From: Candidatus Desulfobacillus denitrificans
Lineage (GTDB): Bacteria; Pseudomonadota; Gammaproteobacteria; Burkholderiales; Rhodocyclaceae
Direction of reading: 5' to 3'
Length of the DNA stretch: 64,000 bases
Assembly: GCA_017347485.1 (NCBI GenBank)
Contig: AP021857.1
Span: 186,001 to 250,000 of the forward strand
A program made the position numbers and the translations under genes. The notes under the pieces are model-generated. The model worked only from the letters and a program-made list of their open reading frames with translations, was not told where the DNA came from and made no database searches. Within the stretch, counting starts at the first letter, position 1; each line of letters begins with the position of its first letter. This document shows positions 8,967 to 17,398 of this stretch, one piece after another.

Positions 8967-9564
8967 GAAAAAACCGGCCGCGCGCAAGGCCGCGGCCGCC
9001 GACGAGGGCAATCGCCGCGCGGAACTGATCCGCGCCGCCGGCCGGCTGTTCGTCGACAAGGGCTTCGATGCCACCACCATCCGCGACATCGCCGACGCCG
9101 TCGGCATGCGCTCGGGCAGCCCCTTCTACCACTTCAAGAGCAAGCAGGACATGCTCAAGGCGGTGATGATCGAGGGCCTGACGGCGGCGCTCGAGGCGCA
9201 GCAGGCGGCGGTGGCCGGGCTGAAGGATCCGGAGGAGAAGTTCCGCGCCCTGGTGCAGAGCCACCTGCGCATCATACTGGAGGACCATACCGAGTTTCCG
9301 GTGCTGCTCTACGAGTGGCGCGCCCTGTCGGAGGAATCGCGCGCCGAGGTGATCGCCGTCAAGGACCGCTACGAGGCGGTCTGGCAACCTGTGCTGCGCG
9401 AGCTGAAGAAGGCGGGCCGCATCGCCGACGACGGCAAGGTGGCGCGGCTGCTGCTCTTCGGCGCGCTGAACTGGGTGGTGCAGTGGTACCGGCCCGGCGG
9501 CGGCTCGAACATCAGGCAGATCGCCGAGCGCGCCATCGAACTTTTTCTTTGCGAACAACGCTGA
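8953..9564 (+). CDS. TetR/AcrR family transcriptional regulator
   Basis: A 203-residue regulator with the N-terminal helix-turn-helix TTIRDIADAVGMRSGSPFYH (about residues 45-64) and a variable ligand domain. ATG 8953 is preferred over ATG 8938 because GGGAAGGGA precedes it; both are in frame. It overlaps the 3' end of the enoyl-CoA hydratase gene and is therefore co-transcribed with the operon it probably controls. The palindrome at 4595-4606 in the divergent promoter region is a plausible target. The effector is likely an acyl-CoA by analogy with PsrA/FadR-type TetR proteins, which is inference. Confidence 0.85.
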   Translation: MARSEKKPAARKAAAADEGNRRAELIRAAGRLFVDKGFDATTIRDIADAVGMRSGSPFYHFKSKQDMLKAVMIEGLTAALEAQQAAVAGLKDPEEKFRALVQSHLRIILEDHTEFPVLLYEWRALSEESRAEVIAVKDRYEAVWQPVLRELKKAGRIADDGKVARLLLFGALNWVVQWYRPGGGSNIRQIAERAIELFLCEQR

Positions 9565-9908
9565 TGCTCTTCGCCCTCTCCCTGATGATCCCGCTGCTGT
9601 TGCTGGCGGTGTGGGTGTTCTGGCGCCTGACACCGCCGCGGCCCGCGCCGGGGCCGGTGCGCGCTTTCAATGTCGCGGCCGTCGCGCTCGCCGTCGCGCT
9701 TGCCGCCGCCTGCGCCTGGTACGTTCGCGGCACCATGGCGCAATCGGCCGACCACGCCATGTGGCCGGCGATCGCCGCGTACTATGTGATGGCGGCGGTG
9801 CCGCTCTGGCTTGCCGTCGCCGGCGGCATTCGCCGCCTGCTCTTCGGCGCGCGCGAGCCGTCGAAGCCGCTGGAAATCTCGCAGGATCTTTCGAAGACGC
9901 GTTTCTAG
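9564..9908 (+). CDS. Small inner-membrane protein, unknown function
   Basis: 114 residues with three hydrophobic segments: about 1-20 (MLFALSLMIPLLLLAVWVFW), 35-53 and 66-88, and a basic C-terminal tail. No family is recognised. The start codon overlaps the TetR stop (TGATG), so it is translationally coupled and belongs to the end of the catabolic operon. Its 3' end overlaps the stop of the convergent nitronate monooxygenase gene by 4 nt. Confidence 0.65.
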   Translation: MLFALSLMIPLLLLAVWVFWRLTPPRPAPGPVRAFNVAAVALAVALAAACAWYVRGTMAQSADHAMWPAIAAYYVMAAVPLWLAVAGGIRRLLFGAREPSKPLEISQDLSKTRF

Positions 9909-10861
9909 CCGAGCGCAGGACTGGCCGGCAGGGCGCAGGCGGCGCGGTATTCGGCCGCCAGGCGCGCCACCAGTTCGGCGGTGGGCGGCACGTCGTGGAT
10001 GGTCGCCACGCCGTGGCCGGCGCTCCAGGTGTCGCGCCAGGCCTTCCCTCCCGAGCTGAAATCCTCCCGCGCCTCGGGACGGCCCAGCATCTCCTTCGTG
10101 TAGCCGGCCCTCTCCAGGCTCGGCCAGAGGAAGTTGGCGTGGGTGCCGGAGACGGCGGGCGTGTAGACGATGTCCTTCACGGTGCTGTCGAGGAGCATCT
10201 GCTTGTAGTCGTCGGTGGCCATCGATTCGCGCGTCGCGATGAAGCGCGTGCCCAGGTAGGCGAAGTCGGCGCCCATCACTTCCGCCGCGCGCACCGAGGC
10301 GCCGTCGGAAATGGCGCCGCCGAGCACCAGCGCGCCGTCCCAGAACTCGCGGATCTCGCGCACCAGCGAGAAGGGGCTCTGCGTGCCGGCGTGGCCGCCG
10401 GCGCCCGCTGCAACGCAGACGATGCCGTCCACGCCGGCGTCGATGGCCTTCTTCGCGTGGTAGGCGTGGATGACGTCGCTGAACACCACGCCGCCGTAGG
10501 CATGCACCGCCTTCACCACCTCGCCGGGGTGGCCGAGGCTGGTGATGACGAAGGGCACCTTGTGCTTCACCACCAGCTCGAAGTCCTGCGCCAGGCGCGT
10601 GTTCGAGTGGTGCAGGATGAGATTCACGCCATACGGCGCCACGGGCGCCTGCGGATTGGCGGCCATCGCGGCGCCGAGTTCCGCGTTGATCTGCGTCAGC
10701 CACTCGTCGAGCACCTCGATCGGGCGCGCATTGAGCGTTGGAAAGGTGCCGGCGATGCCGGCCTTGCAGGCCTCGATGACGAGGTGCGGTCCGGAGACGA
10801 GGAACATCGGCGCGGCGATGACGGGTACGCTCATGCGGCCCTGGAAGAGCTTCGGGATCAT
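9905..10861 (-). CDS. Nitronate monooxygenase (2-nitropropane dioxygenase family)
   Basis: A 318-residue FMN TIM-barrel protein. VIAAPMFLVSGPHLV opens the barrel, VIHAYHAKKAIDAGVDG contains the expected active-site His region, and AGAGGHAG plus LGGAISDG are the phosphate-binding loops for FMN. The family oxidises alkyl nitronates such as propionate 3-nitronate; some members act instead as FMN-dependent enoyl reductases or oxidases, and the catabolic setting leaves that open. It is transcribed alone toward the preceding operon. Confidence 0.85.
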   Translation of the reverse strand: MIPKLFQGRMSVPVIAAPMFLVSGPHLVIEACKAGIAGTFPTLNARPIEVLDEWLTQINAELGAAMAANPQAPVAPYGVNLILHHSNTRLAQDFELVVKHKVPFVITSLGHPGEVVKAVHAYGGVVFSDVIHAYHAKKAIDAGVDGIVCVAAGAGGHAGTQSPFSLVREIREFWDGALVLGGAISDGASVRAAEVMGADFAYLGTRFIATRESMATDDYKQMLLDSTVKDIVYTPAVSGTHANFLWPSLERAGYTKEMLGRPEAREDFSSGGKAWRDTWSAGHGVATIHDVPPTAELVARLAAEYRAACALPASPALG

Positions 10862-10913
10862 GTTCAGCTGTCAGTTATCAATCCGGATGGATGGCGTTCC
10901 GCAGCACACCGGT

Positions 10914-11372
10914 TTACGCGGCCACGCCGCGCTTGTTCAGCGTTTCCCAGCCCACGCACGCCAGCCAGACATGGCGCGGAATGGGCTTTTCCCCGTTGCG
11001 GTAATAGATGAGCATGCGCGGGCTGAGGCCGAGCGCCTCGGCGGCCTGGGCCACGGTCAGCTCGTTGGCATGCATCCAGTTCCATAGACGCTCATGGCCG
11101 ATACCGCTCGCCTGTTCGGTGGCGAGGTTGCGCAGATTGTCGGTGGCCAAATCGATGGCGCCGTCGCCGAACTCGACCACGCGCCCGCCACCGGCCAGCC
11201 GTGCCGTGGCGAATAGCGCCGGCTCGGCGAGCGGGCGCAGATGCTTGCTCGCCTTGATCCAGGGTTTCAGGTCGACCTCGACCGTGAGGCCGTCGCGGAA
11301 GGCGAGCCGCAGGCGCGCATCGGCCAGCGCCTTGAGCGACTTCACCCTGAAATGATCACGCCGATTGCTCAT
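10914..11372 (-). CDS. DUF2442 domain protein with C-terminal helix-turn-helix
   Basis: 152 residues. The N-terminal part (about 8-80) resembles DUF2442 (VKSLKALADARLRLAFRDG, VEVDLKPWI). The C-terminal half has LTVAQAAEALGLSPRMLIYY, a helix-turn-helix-like segment, so it may bind DNA. Its ATG overlaps the stop of the upstream DUF4160 gene by 4 nt. DUF4160/DUF2442 pairs recur in genomes and are thought to be toxin-antitoxin-like modules; no activity can be read from this sequence. Confidence 0.75.
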   Translation of the reverse strand: MSNRRDHFRVKSLKALADARLRLAFRDGLTVEVDLKPWIKASKHLRPLAEPALFATARLAGGGRVVEFGDGAIDLATDNLRNLATEQASGIGHERLWNWMHANELTVAQAAEALGLSPRMLIYYRNGEKPIPRHVWLACVGWETLNKRGVAA

Positions 11373-11605
11373 CGTCGATACTCCAAAAATCGCTGCATCA
11401 GCAGCTTCGCGTTCTCTTCTTGCGCCGCCCATTCGAGCGCGGCGCGGATCGCGCGCAGGTCCCGCGGACCTTCCAGCACAGCACCGTTGTCGATGCGCAC
11501 CAGCCATTCGCGCCCGCGCTTGTCCAGCACATGAAAATACGGCGGCATATGGTCGTTGAAGTTGATCCTGATTTCGCAGGCGGCGAACGACTCGATGCGG
11601 GGCAT
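11369..11605 (-). CDS. DUF4160 domain protein
   Basis: A 78-residue protein with the DUF4160 signature: MPRIESFAACEIRINFNDH, then PPYFHVLDKRGREWLVRID. It is translationally coupled (ATGA) to the DUF2442-HTH gene and forms a typical two-gene cassette with it. The function is unknown; small size and pairing suggest a toxin-antitoxin-like role. The 130 bp upstream contain one copy of the AAAGTCAGT motif (11688-11696) and no gene. Confidence 0.78.
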   Translation of the reverse strand: MPRIESFAACEIRINFNDHMPPYFHVLDKRGREWLVRIDNGAVLEGPRDLRAIRAALEWAAQEENAKLLMQRFLEYRR

Positions 11606-11733
11606 GCTTGGAGTCTAGTGCAATCATTGCACTTTGTCCATCTTGTCCCGTCACCGTTTTCTGCCACCCGGCGCACGCCGCTCGGCAAAAGTCAGTCTCT
11701 GCGGCACGGCGTGGCAAGGCGAATGTCCGCCTG

Positions 11734-11868
11734 TCAGTTGCAGAAGAACTTCTGGTTGACGTAATCGATGACGGCCTCGGGCTTCAGGTAGCCCTTGAAG
11801 GCCCAGCCGGCGGCGAAGGAGGCGAGCGCCACGGCGGCGACGATGAGGGCGATGCGTGTTGCCTTCAT
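11734..11868 (-). CDS. Small single-span membrane protein
   Basis: A 44-residue protein with one hydrophobic helix (IALIVAAVALASFAAGWAF, residues 6-24) and a short C-terminal tail ending in KFFCN. Its ATG overlaps the MFS transporter stop by 4 nt, so it is translated with that gene. I do not recognise a family; it may be a small transporter-associated subunit or simply a coupled orphan. Confidence 0.55.
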   Translation of the reverse strand: MKATRIALIVAAVALASFAAGWAFKGYLKPEAVIDYVNQKFFCN

Positions 11869-13085
11869 CGCGCGGGCTGGGCGGAGAGTCGCGCCAGCGG
11901 GCGCTCGTCCACCGGCAGGTTCACCAGCGCGGCCAGCACGCCGAGCGCGATGGCGATCATCCAGACGATGTCGTAGGCGCCGGTCTTGTCGAAGACGATG
12001 CCGCCGAGCCAGACGCCGAGGAAGCTGCCGAGCTGGTGGCTGAAGAAGACGAAGCCGGAGAGCATGGCGAGATACTTCACGCCGAAGATCTGCGCGACGA
12101 GGCCGTTGGTGAGCGGCACCGTGCCGAGCCAGAGCAGGCCCATCGCCGCGGCGAAGATGGCTACTGAAGTGTGCGACAGCGGCGCCAGCAGGAAGAGGAT
12201 GATGACGGCGCTGCGCGCGAGGTAGATGGCGGCGAGGAGCTTCTTCTTGCTCCAGCGCCCGCCGGCCAGGCCGAAGCCGTAGGTGCCGAAGATGTTGAAC
12301 AGGCCGATCAGCGCCAGCGCCAGCATGCCGGTGTTGGCGGTGAGCCCCTTGTCGATGACGTAGGAGGGCAGGTGCGCGCCGATGAACACCACCTGGAAGC
12401 CGCAGACGAAATAGCCGAGCGTAAGCAGCCAGAAGGCGCGCTCGCCGAAGGCCTCGCGCAGCGCTTCGCCGGCGGACTGCGCGATGGCAGTGGCGCTGCC
12501 TGGGTGCGCCGCGCGCTCCGCCGTGCCGAGGGCCAGCGGCACCATCAGCGTGGCGGCCAAAGTCAGTCCCGTCAGGGCGGCGAACCAGCCCATGCCGGTG
12601 ATCAGGGTCTGCCCGGTCGGCACCAGCAGGAACTGGCCGAAGGAGCCGGCGGCGCCGACGAGGGCGAGCGAGGCGGCGCGCTTCTCCGGCGCGACGGCGC
12701 GGCCGACGGCGCCGTAGATCACCGAGAAGGTGGTGGCGGCGAGTCCCAGGCCGACCAGCACGCCGGCCGAGAGGGTGAACATCAGGGGCGTCGTCGAATA
12801 CGCCATCAGGCCGACGCCGGCGGCGTAGAGCAGGGCGCCGCCGAACACCACCTTGCCGGCGCCGAAACGGTCGGCCAGCCAGCCGGTGATCGGCCCGCCG
12901 GCGCCCCACATCAGGTTCTGCAGGGCGATGGCGAAGGAGAAGGCCTCGCGGCTCCACGACAGGTCCTGCGTCATCGGCTGCAGGAACAGGCCGAAGGTGT
13001 GGCGGATGCCGAGCGACAGCGAGACGACGATGCTGCCGCAGATCAGCATCAGGGTGGCGGTGCGCGGCGCGGCGGAGGCGTTCAT
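11865..13085 (-). CDS. MFS transporter (monocarboxylate/oxalate-formate-like)
   Basis: A 406-residue protein with about 12 hydrophobic segments. GWLADRFGAGKVV is the loop 2-3 MFS motif A, and SFGQFLLVPTGQTLI lies in helix 5. The N-terminal SLSLGIRHTFGLFLQPMTQD is typical of OFA/monocarboxylate-type MFS carriers. I use ATG 13085; an upstream TTG (13097) is in frame but less likely. It diverges from the aldehyde dehydrogenase gene across a 95-bp promoter region, so uptake of a small carboxylate linked to that enzyme is plausible. Confidence 0.82.
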   Translation of the reverse strand: MNASAAPRTATLMLICGSIVVSLSLGIRHTFGLFLQPMTQDLSWSREAFSFAIALQNLMWGAGGPITGWLADRFGAGKVVFGGALLYAAGVGLMAYSTTPLMFTLSAGVLVGLGLAATTFSVIYGAVGRAVAPEKRAASLALVGAAGSFGQFLLVPTGQTLITGMGWFAALTGLTLAATLMVPLALGTAERAAHPGSATAIAQSAGEALREAFGERAFWLLTLGYFVCGFQVVFIGAHLPSYVIDKGLTANTGMLALALIGLFNIFGTYGFGLAGGRWSKKKLLAAIYLARSAVIILFLLAPLSHTSVAIFAAAMGLLWLGTVPLTNGLVAQIFGVKYLAMLSGFVFFSHQLGSFLGVWLGGIVFDKTGAYDIVWMIAIALGVLAALVNLPVDERPLARLSAQPAR

Positions 13086-13180
13086 TGGCGAGTACAATTA
13101 TCCAAACCTAAGGCAAACTATAACACCCGGCAGGCGGTCGAAAGGCCTTGCCGTTGGCAGGTGTTCCGGAGCGCACATCC

Positions 13181-14644
13181 ATGAAACTCAACGAGCTTGC
13201 CCTTTTCCGCACCCAGGCGCTGATCGGCGGCGCCTGGTGCGGCGCCGACAGCGGCGCCGCCTTCGACGTCAACAACCCCGCCAGCGGCGCGCATCTCGCC
13301 AGCGTGCCCGACATGGGCGCCGCCGAGACGCGCCGCGCCATCGCCGCCGCCGACGCGGCCTGGCCGGCCTGGCGCGCCCTCACCGGCAAGGAGCGCGCCG
13401 CCGTCCTGCGCAAGTGGCACGAGCTGATGCTGGCGCACGCCGAGGACCTCGCCCTGCTGATGACCTCCGAGCAGGGCAAGCCGCTCGCCGAGGCGCGCGG
13501 CGAGGTGACCTACGCGGCGAGCTTCCTCGAGTGGTTCGCCGAGGAGGCCAAGCGCGTCTGCGGCGACACCCTCGCCGCGACCCAGGCCGACAAGCGCTTC
13601 ATCGTCGTCAAGCAGCCCATCGGCGTCTGCGCCGCCATCACGCCGTGGAATTTCCCGGCGGCGATGATCACGCGCAAGGTCGCGCCGGCGCTGGCCGCCG
13701 GCTGCACGGTGGTGGTGAAGCCGGCCGAGCAGACGCCGCTCACCGCGCTGGCGCTGGCCGAACTGGCCAACCGCGCTGGCTTCCCGGCCGGCGTCATCAA
13801 CGTCGTCACCGGCAGCGCCGCCTCCGCGCCGAAAATCGGCGCCGAGCTGACCGGCAACCCGACCGTGCGCAAACTCTCCTTCACCGGCTCGACCGAGGTC
13901 GGCCGGCTGCTCATGGCGCAGTGCGCGCCGACCCTCAAGAAGGTCTCCCTCGAGCTCGGCGGCAACGCGCCCTTCATCGTCTTCGACGACGCCGACCTCG
14001 ACGCCGCGGTGGAGGGTGCGCTCGCCTCGAAGTACCGCAACACCGGCCAGACCTGCGTCTGCGCCAACCGCCTGCTGGTGCAGGACGGCATCTACGAGGC
14101 CTTCGCCGCGCGGCTGGCGGAAAAGGTGAAGGCCATGCCGGTCGGCGCCGGCACCGAGGCCGGCGTCGTGCAGGGCCCGCTCATCGACGCGCAGGCGCTG
14201 GAGAAGGTCGAGGCCCACGTCGCCGACGCGCTGGCCAGGGGCGCGCGCGTGCTCACCGGCGGCCGCCGCCACGCCCGCGGCGGCACCTTCTACGAGCCGA
14301 CGGTGATCGCCGACGTCACGCCGCAGATGCTGTGCGCGCGCGAGGAAACCTTCGGCCCGGTGGCGCCGCTGTTCCGCTTCAGGACGGAAGCGGAGGCGAT
14401 CGCCATGGCCAACGATACCGAGTTCGGCCTCGCCGCCTACTTCTTCAGTCGCGATGTCGCCCGCTGCTTCCGCGTCGGCGAGGCGCTGGAATACGGCATG
14501 GTCGGCGTGAACACCGGCAATTTCTCCAACGAAGTGGCGCCCTTCGGCGGCATCAAGCAGTCCGGCATCGGCCGCGAGGGCTCGAAGTACGGCATCGAGG
14601 AATATCTGGAAATTAAATACCTGTGTTTCGGCGGGATCGCCTGA
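13181..14644 (+). CDS. gabD: NAD(P)-dependent succinate-semialdehyde dehydrogenase-type aldehyde dehydrogenase
   Basis: 487 residues, the usual ALDH length. Visible motifs are ITPWNFPAAMITRKVAPAL (about 153-171), FTGSTEVG (about 234-241), LELGG with general base Glu258, and NTGQTCVCANR with the nucleophile Cys292. The sequence most resembles GabD, which oxidises succinate semialdehyde to succinate, but other omega-semialdehydes are possible. GGAG lies about 9 nt before ATG 13181. A zinc alcohol dehydrogenase follows after a repeat, suggesting a consecutive alcohol-aldehyde-acid route. Confidence 0.85.
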   Translation: MKLNELALFRTQALIGGAWCGADSGAAFDVNNPASGAHLASVPDMGAAETRRAIAAADAAWPAWRALTGKERAAVLRKWHELMLAHAEDLALLMTSEQGKPLAEARGEVTYAASFLEWFAEEAKRVCGDTLAATQADKRFIVVKQPIGVCAAITPWNFPAAMITRKVAPALAAGCTVVVKPAEQTPLTALALAELANRAGFPAGVINVVTGSAASAPKIGAELTGNPTVRKLSFTGSTEVGRLLMAQCAPTLKKVSLELGGNAPFIVFDDADLDAAVEGALASKYRNTGQTCVCANRLLVQDGIYEAFAARLAEKVKAMPVGAGTEAGVVQGPLIDAQALEKVEAHVADALARGARVLTGGRRHARGGTFYEPTVIADVTPQMLCAREETFGPVAPLFRFRTEAEAIAMANDTEFGLAAYFFSRDVARCFRVGEALEYGMVGVNTGNFSNEVAPFGGIKQSGIGREGSKYGIEEYLEIKYLCFGGIA

Positions 14645-14748
14645 AGCAAACCGCTTTTGACACGGAGATCACAGAGACACGGAGAGCACGGAGAAAAACC
14701 ACAACCGTATTCTCTGAGTACTCTGTGCCTCTGTGTCCTCTGCGTTGA
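14642..14748. repeat. CACAGAG/CTCTGTG dyad repeat, copy 2
   Basis: Same family as 6272-6378. It begins at the gabD-like stop codon, with CACGGAG/CACAGAG units at about 14659-14695 and CTCTGTG units at 14711-14747, and ends just before the alcohol dehydrogenase ribosome site (GGAGG, 14749-14753). Confidence 0.8.
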
Positions 14749-14757
14749 AGGAGGTTT

Positions 14758-15885
14758 ATGAAAATCCGCGCCGCCATCCTCGACGAGATGGGCTGCCCCG
14801 GCCCCTACGCGCAGACGCGCCCCGTCGCCATCGAGACCATCGAGCTGGATTCCCCGGGCCCGGGCGAGGTGCTGGTGAAGATCACCGCCGCCGGGCTGTG
14901 CCACTCCGACCTCTCCATCATCAACGGCGACCGCCCGCGCGTCATGCCGATGGTGCTCGGCCACGAGGCGGCCGGCATCGTCGAGGAATGCGGGCCGGGC
15001 GTCGCCGATCTGCAGCGCGGCGATGCCGTGGCATTGGTCTTCGTGCCGAGCTGCGGCCATTGCGTGCCCTGCATGGAAGGCCGCCCCGCCCTGTGCGAGC
15101 CGGGCGCCGCGGCCAACGGCGCCGGCACGCTGCTCGGCGGCGGGCGCCGCGTGCATCGCGCCGACGGTTCGCTGCTCAACCACCAGGTCGGCGTCTCCTG
15201 CTTCGCCGAGTACGCCGTCGTCTCGCGCGGCACGCTGGTGAAGGTCGATCCGGAGCTGCCGGCGGACGTCGCCGCGGTGTTCGGCTGCGCCGTGCTGACC
15301 GGCGTCGGCGCCGTCATCAATTCGGCGCGCATCCCGCTGGGCGCCACGGTGGCCATCGTCGGACTGGGCGGCGTCGGACTGGCCGCGCTGCTCGGCGCGC
15401 ATGCCGCCGGCGCGCGCCAGATCGTCGCCATCGACCGGCTCGACGACAAGCTCGAGCGCGCCTATGCGCTTGGCGCGACGCATGCCTTCAACGCCGACGA
15501 TCCGGATCTTGTCGCGCAGGTGAGGGCGGCGACGCACGGTGGCGTCGAGTACGCCATCGAGGCGGCGAGTTCGGTGGATGCGCTGGAAATGGCCTACAAA
15601 ATCACGCGGCGCGGCGGTACCACCGTCACCTGCAGCCTGCCGCACCCCGACCACCGCTTCAATCTGCAGGCGGTAAACCTGGTGGCTGAGGAGCGCACCC
15701 TGAAGGGCAGCTACCTCGGCTCGGCCGTGCCGGCGCGCGACATCCCGCACTACATCGCGCTCTATCACGCCGGCAAGCTGCCAGTGGACAAGCTGATCAC
15801 CTCGCGGCTTTCCCTCGACGACATCAATGCCGGCTTCGACCGCCTCGCCGCGGGCGAGGCGGTGCGCCAGGTGATCGCGTTCTAG
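14758..15885 (+). CDS. Zinc-dependent alcohol dehydrogenase (MDR family)
   Basis: 375 residues. Catalytic zinc ligands are in GLCHSD (Cys48, His49) and GHEAAG (His69); structural zinc cysteines are Cys99, Cys102, Cys105 and Cys113 in PSCGHCVPCMEGRPALC. IVGLGGVGLAALLG is the NAD-binding loop. It should oxidise an alcohol to the aldehyde that the preceding dehydrogenase could take. GGAGG lies 4 nt before the ATG. The last 97 bp are repeated at 24829-24925 (93 of 97 identical), so the gene end is the left border of a probable island. Confidence 0.88.
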   Translation: MKIRAAILDEMGCPGPYAQTRPVAIETIELDSPGPGEVLVKITAAGLCHSDLSIINGDRPRVMPMVLGHEAAGIVEECGPGVADLQRGDAVALVFVPSCGHCVPCMEGRPALCEPGAAANGAGTLLGGGRRVHRADGSLLNHQVGVSCFAEYAVVSRGTLVKVDPELPADVAAVFGCAVLTGVGAVINSARIPLGATVAIVGLGGVGLAALLGAHAAGARQIVAIDRLDDKLERAYALGATHAFNADDPDLVAQVRAATHGGVEYAIEAASSVDALEMAYKITRRGGTTVTCSLPHPDHRFNLQAVNLVAEERTLKGSYLGSAVPARDIPHYIALYHAGKLPVDKLITSRLSLDDINAGFDRLAAGEAVRQVIAF

Positions 15886-15907
15886 GGCATGTTCGAACAC
15901 GCCCTAG
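15882..15907. terminator. 26-bp imperfect palindrome between convergent genes
   Basis: CTAGGGCATGTTC and GAACACGCCCTAG form two 13-nt arms with one mismatch, starting inside the alcohol dehydrogenase stop codon. It lies between convergent genes and could act as a bidirectional terminator, although there is no T run. It could equally be a recombination or protein-binding site at the island border. Confidence 0.45.
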
Positions 15908-15949
15908 GGTAAAGAACGGAGCGAGGGCAGGCCCGCCAGGGTGCCACCT

Positions 15950-17107
15950 CTATTCCTTGAGCAGGGTGAAGCGGCCGTCCTTCACCGTTACCAGGACGCG
16001 GCCGCGGCGATCGTAGCCGGAGTGATCCTGCGGCGTCATGTTTACGACGCCTTGGGAAGTGACCAGTTCCCTGGCGTCCTCGAGCGCGTCCCGCAGCGCG
16101 CCGCGGAATTCGGGCGTTCCCGGCTTGCCCTTCCTTGCAGCTTCCGGGATGGTCTTGGCCAGCAGCAGGCCGGCGTCGTAGGTGCCGGCGCCGAAGATCG
16201 GCGGCCGCGAACCGAACAGCTTCTCGTAGCCATTGACGAACTCGACGGTCGTGCTCTTGCTTTCCATGCTGTCCGGGATTTCATCCGGCACCAGCAGCAG
16301 GGGGCCGACGACCAGAGCGCCCTCGACCTTCTTGCCACCGATCTGGATGAATGCGCCCGAGGCGGAGCCGTGGGTGTGGTAGATCGCCCCCTTGTAGCCG
16401 GCGTCGGTAAGCTGGGTGTGGGGCAGGGCTGCGCCGGCCGCCACGCCCGCCACCAGCACCGCATCAGGCTTCGCGGCTATCAGCTTCACCACTTGTCCAG
16501 TCACGCTGGTGTCCTGCCGGCTGTAACGCTCGTTGGCAACGATCTGCAAACCCGCCTTCTGCGCCATCGGCGAGAAGGTCTTGTACCAGTTCTCGCCATA
16601 AGGGTCGTTGTAGCCGATAAAGCCGACGGTCCTGACCCCGCGCTTGATCATGGCGGCGACCAGTCCCTCGCTGATGATCTCGTCGTTCGGATGGGTCTTG
16701 AAGATCCATCGCTTCTTGTCGTCCATGGGCAGCACCAGCACCGAGGTGCCGACGGGCGCGAGCAAGGGCGTGCGGGCCTCGCTCATGAAGGGCACCAGCG
16801 CCACCCCGTTGGGCGAGCCGGAGGGGCCGATGATGGCATCGACCTTGTGCTCCGAGATCAGCTTCTTGGACAGCTGCACGCTCTGCGTCGGATCGCTTGC
16901 GTCGTCGTAAGGAATGTATTCGATGGAAAGATCGCCGGCTTTTTTGGGCAGCAGCGCGATGGCGTTCTTTTGCGGGATGCCGACAAACGCGGACGGCCCG
17001 GTGTTCGACGTGATGATGCCGATTTTTACTTGGGCGGATGCCGACAGGGCGAAAAGCAGCAATGCGCAAGCAATGCTGCGGCCGGCATAGGTACGAATCG
17101 ATTGCAT
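15950..17107 (-). CDS. LivJ-type ABC transporter substrate-binding protein
   Basis: A 385-residue periplasmic binding protein of the branched-chain amino acid/aromatic acid (HAAT) class. The signal peptide SIACALLLFALSASAQ is cleaved near residue 26, and VKIGIITSNTGPSAFVG starts the mature fold. GGAGGAGAC directly precedes ATG 17107. No permease or ATPase gene is nearby, so it must share a transporter encoded elsewhere. A MarR-type operator lies between the -35 and -10 of its predicted promoter, so uptake is probably co-regulated with the catabolic operon at 17959. HAAT relatives often bind aromatic or cyclic acids, which fits the cluster. Confidence 0.87.
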   Translation of the reverse strand: MQSIRTYAGRSIACALLLFALSASAQVKIGIITSNTGPSAFVGIPQKNAIALLPKKAGDLSIEYIPYDDASDPTQSVQLSKKLISEHKVDAIIGPSGSPNGVALVPFMSEARTPLLAPVGTSVLVLPMDDKKRWIFKTHPNDEIISEGLVAAMIKRGVRTVGFIGYNDPYGENWYKTFSPMAQKAGLQIVANERYSRQDTSVTGQVVKLIAAKPDAVLVAGVAAGAALPHTQLTDAGYKGAIYHTHGSASGAFIQIGGKKVEGALVVGPLLLVPDEIPDSMESKSTTVEFVNGYEKLFGSRPPIFGAGTYDAGLLLAKTIPEAARKGKPGTPEFRGALRDALEDARELVTSQGVVNMTPQDHSGYDRRGRVLVTVKDGRFTLLKE

Positions 17108-17228
17108 GTCTCCTCCTTAGCCTTAGGTTTCTTGCCGATAATGGCCGCCCCTGCTCGCGCAGCCCGATGGCGAACCGGCGATGGCGCCGCCCCCATCGGG
17201 TGGGCCGCCACGCTGGCACGCCATGCCG

Positions 17229-17257
17229 TATATATCAGGTAACCTTACAAAAAGCAA
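17229..17257 (-). promoter_or_regulatory. Predicted promoter of the binding-protein gene with embedded MarR operator
   Basis: On the minus strand TTGCTT (17252-17257), a 17-nt spacer and TATATA (17229-17234). The spacer holds ATCAGGTAACCTTAC (plus-strand 17234-17248), a partial palindrome matching 12 of 15 bases of the perfect site at 17918-17932. Repressor bound here would block RNA polymerase. Confidence 0.55.
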
Positions 17258-17398
17258 CGGCAGCTGCTTCTGCCGTTCGGTTTTGCCCGGCGCGCGCATG
17301 CGGCAAATCCCGATATACTCCCGACGCGATGTCCGCCGCGAGAATGCCGCAAGCTGCGGATGGAGCGCGCGGCCCAAACTTCGGAGACCGTTGATAAC

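Noticed and set aside
15950..17107. Start of a complete ABC transporter operon
   Set aside because: No permease or ATPase gene lies on either side; only the binding protein is present.
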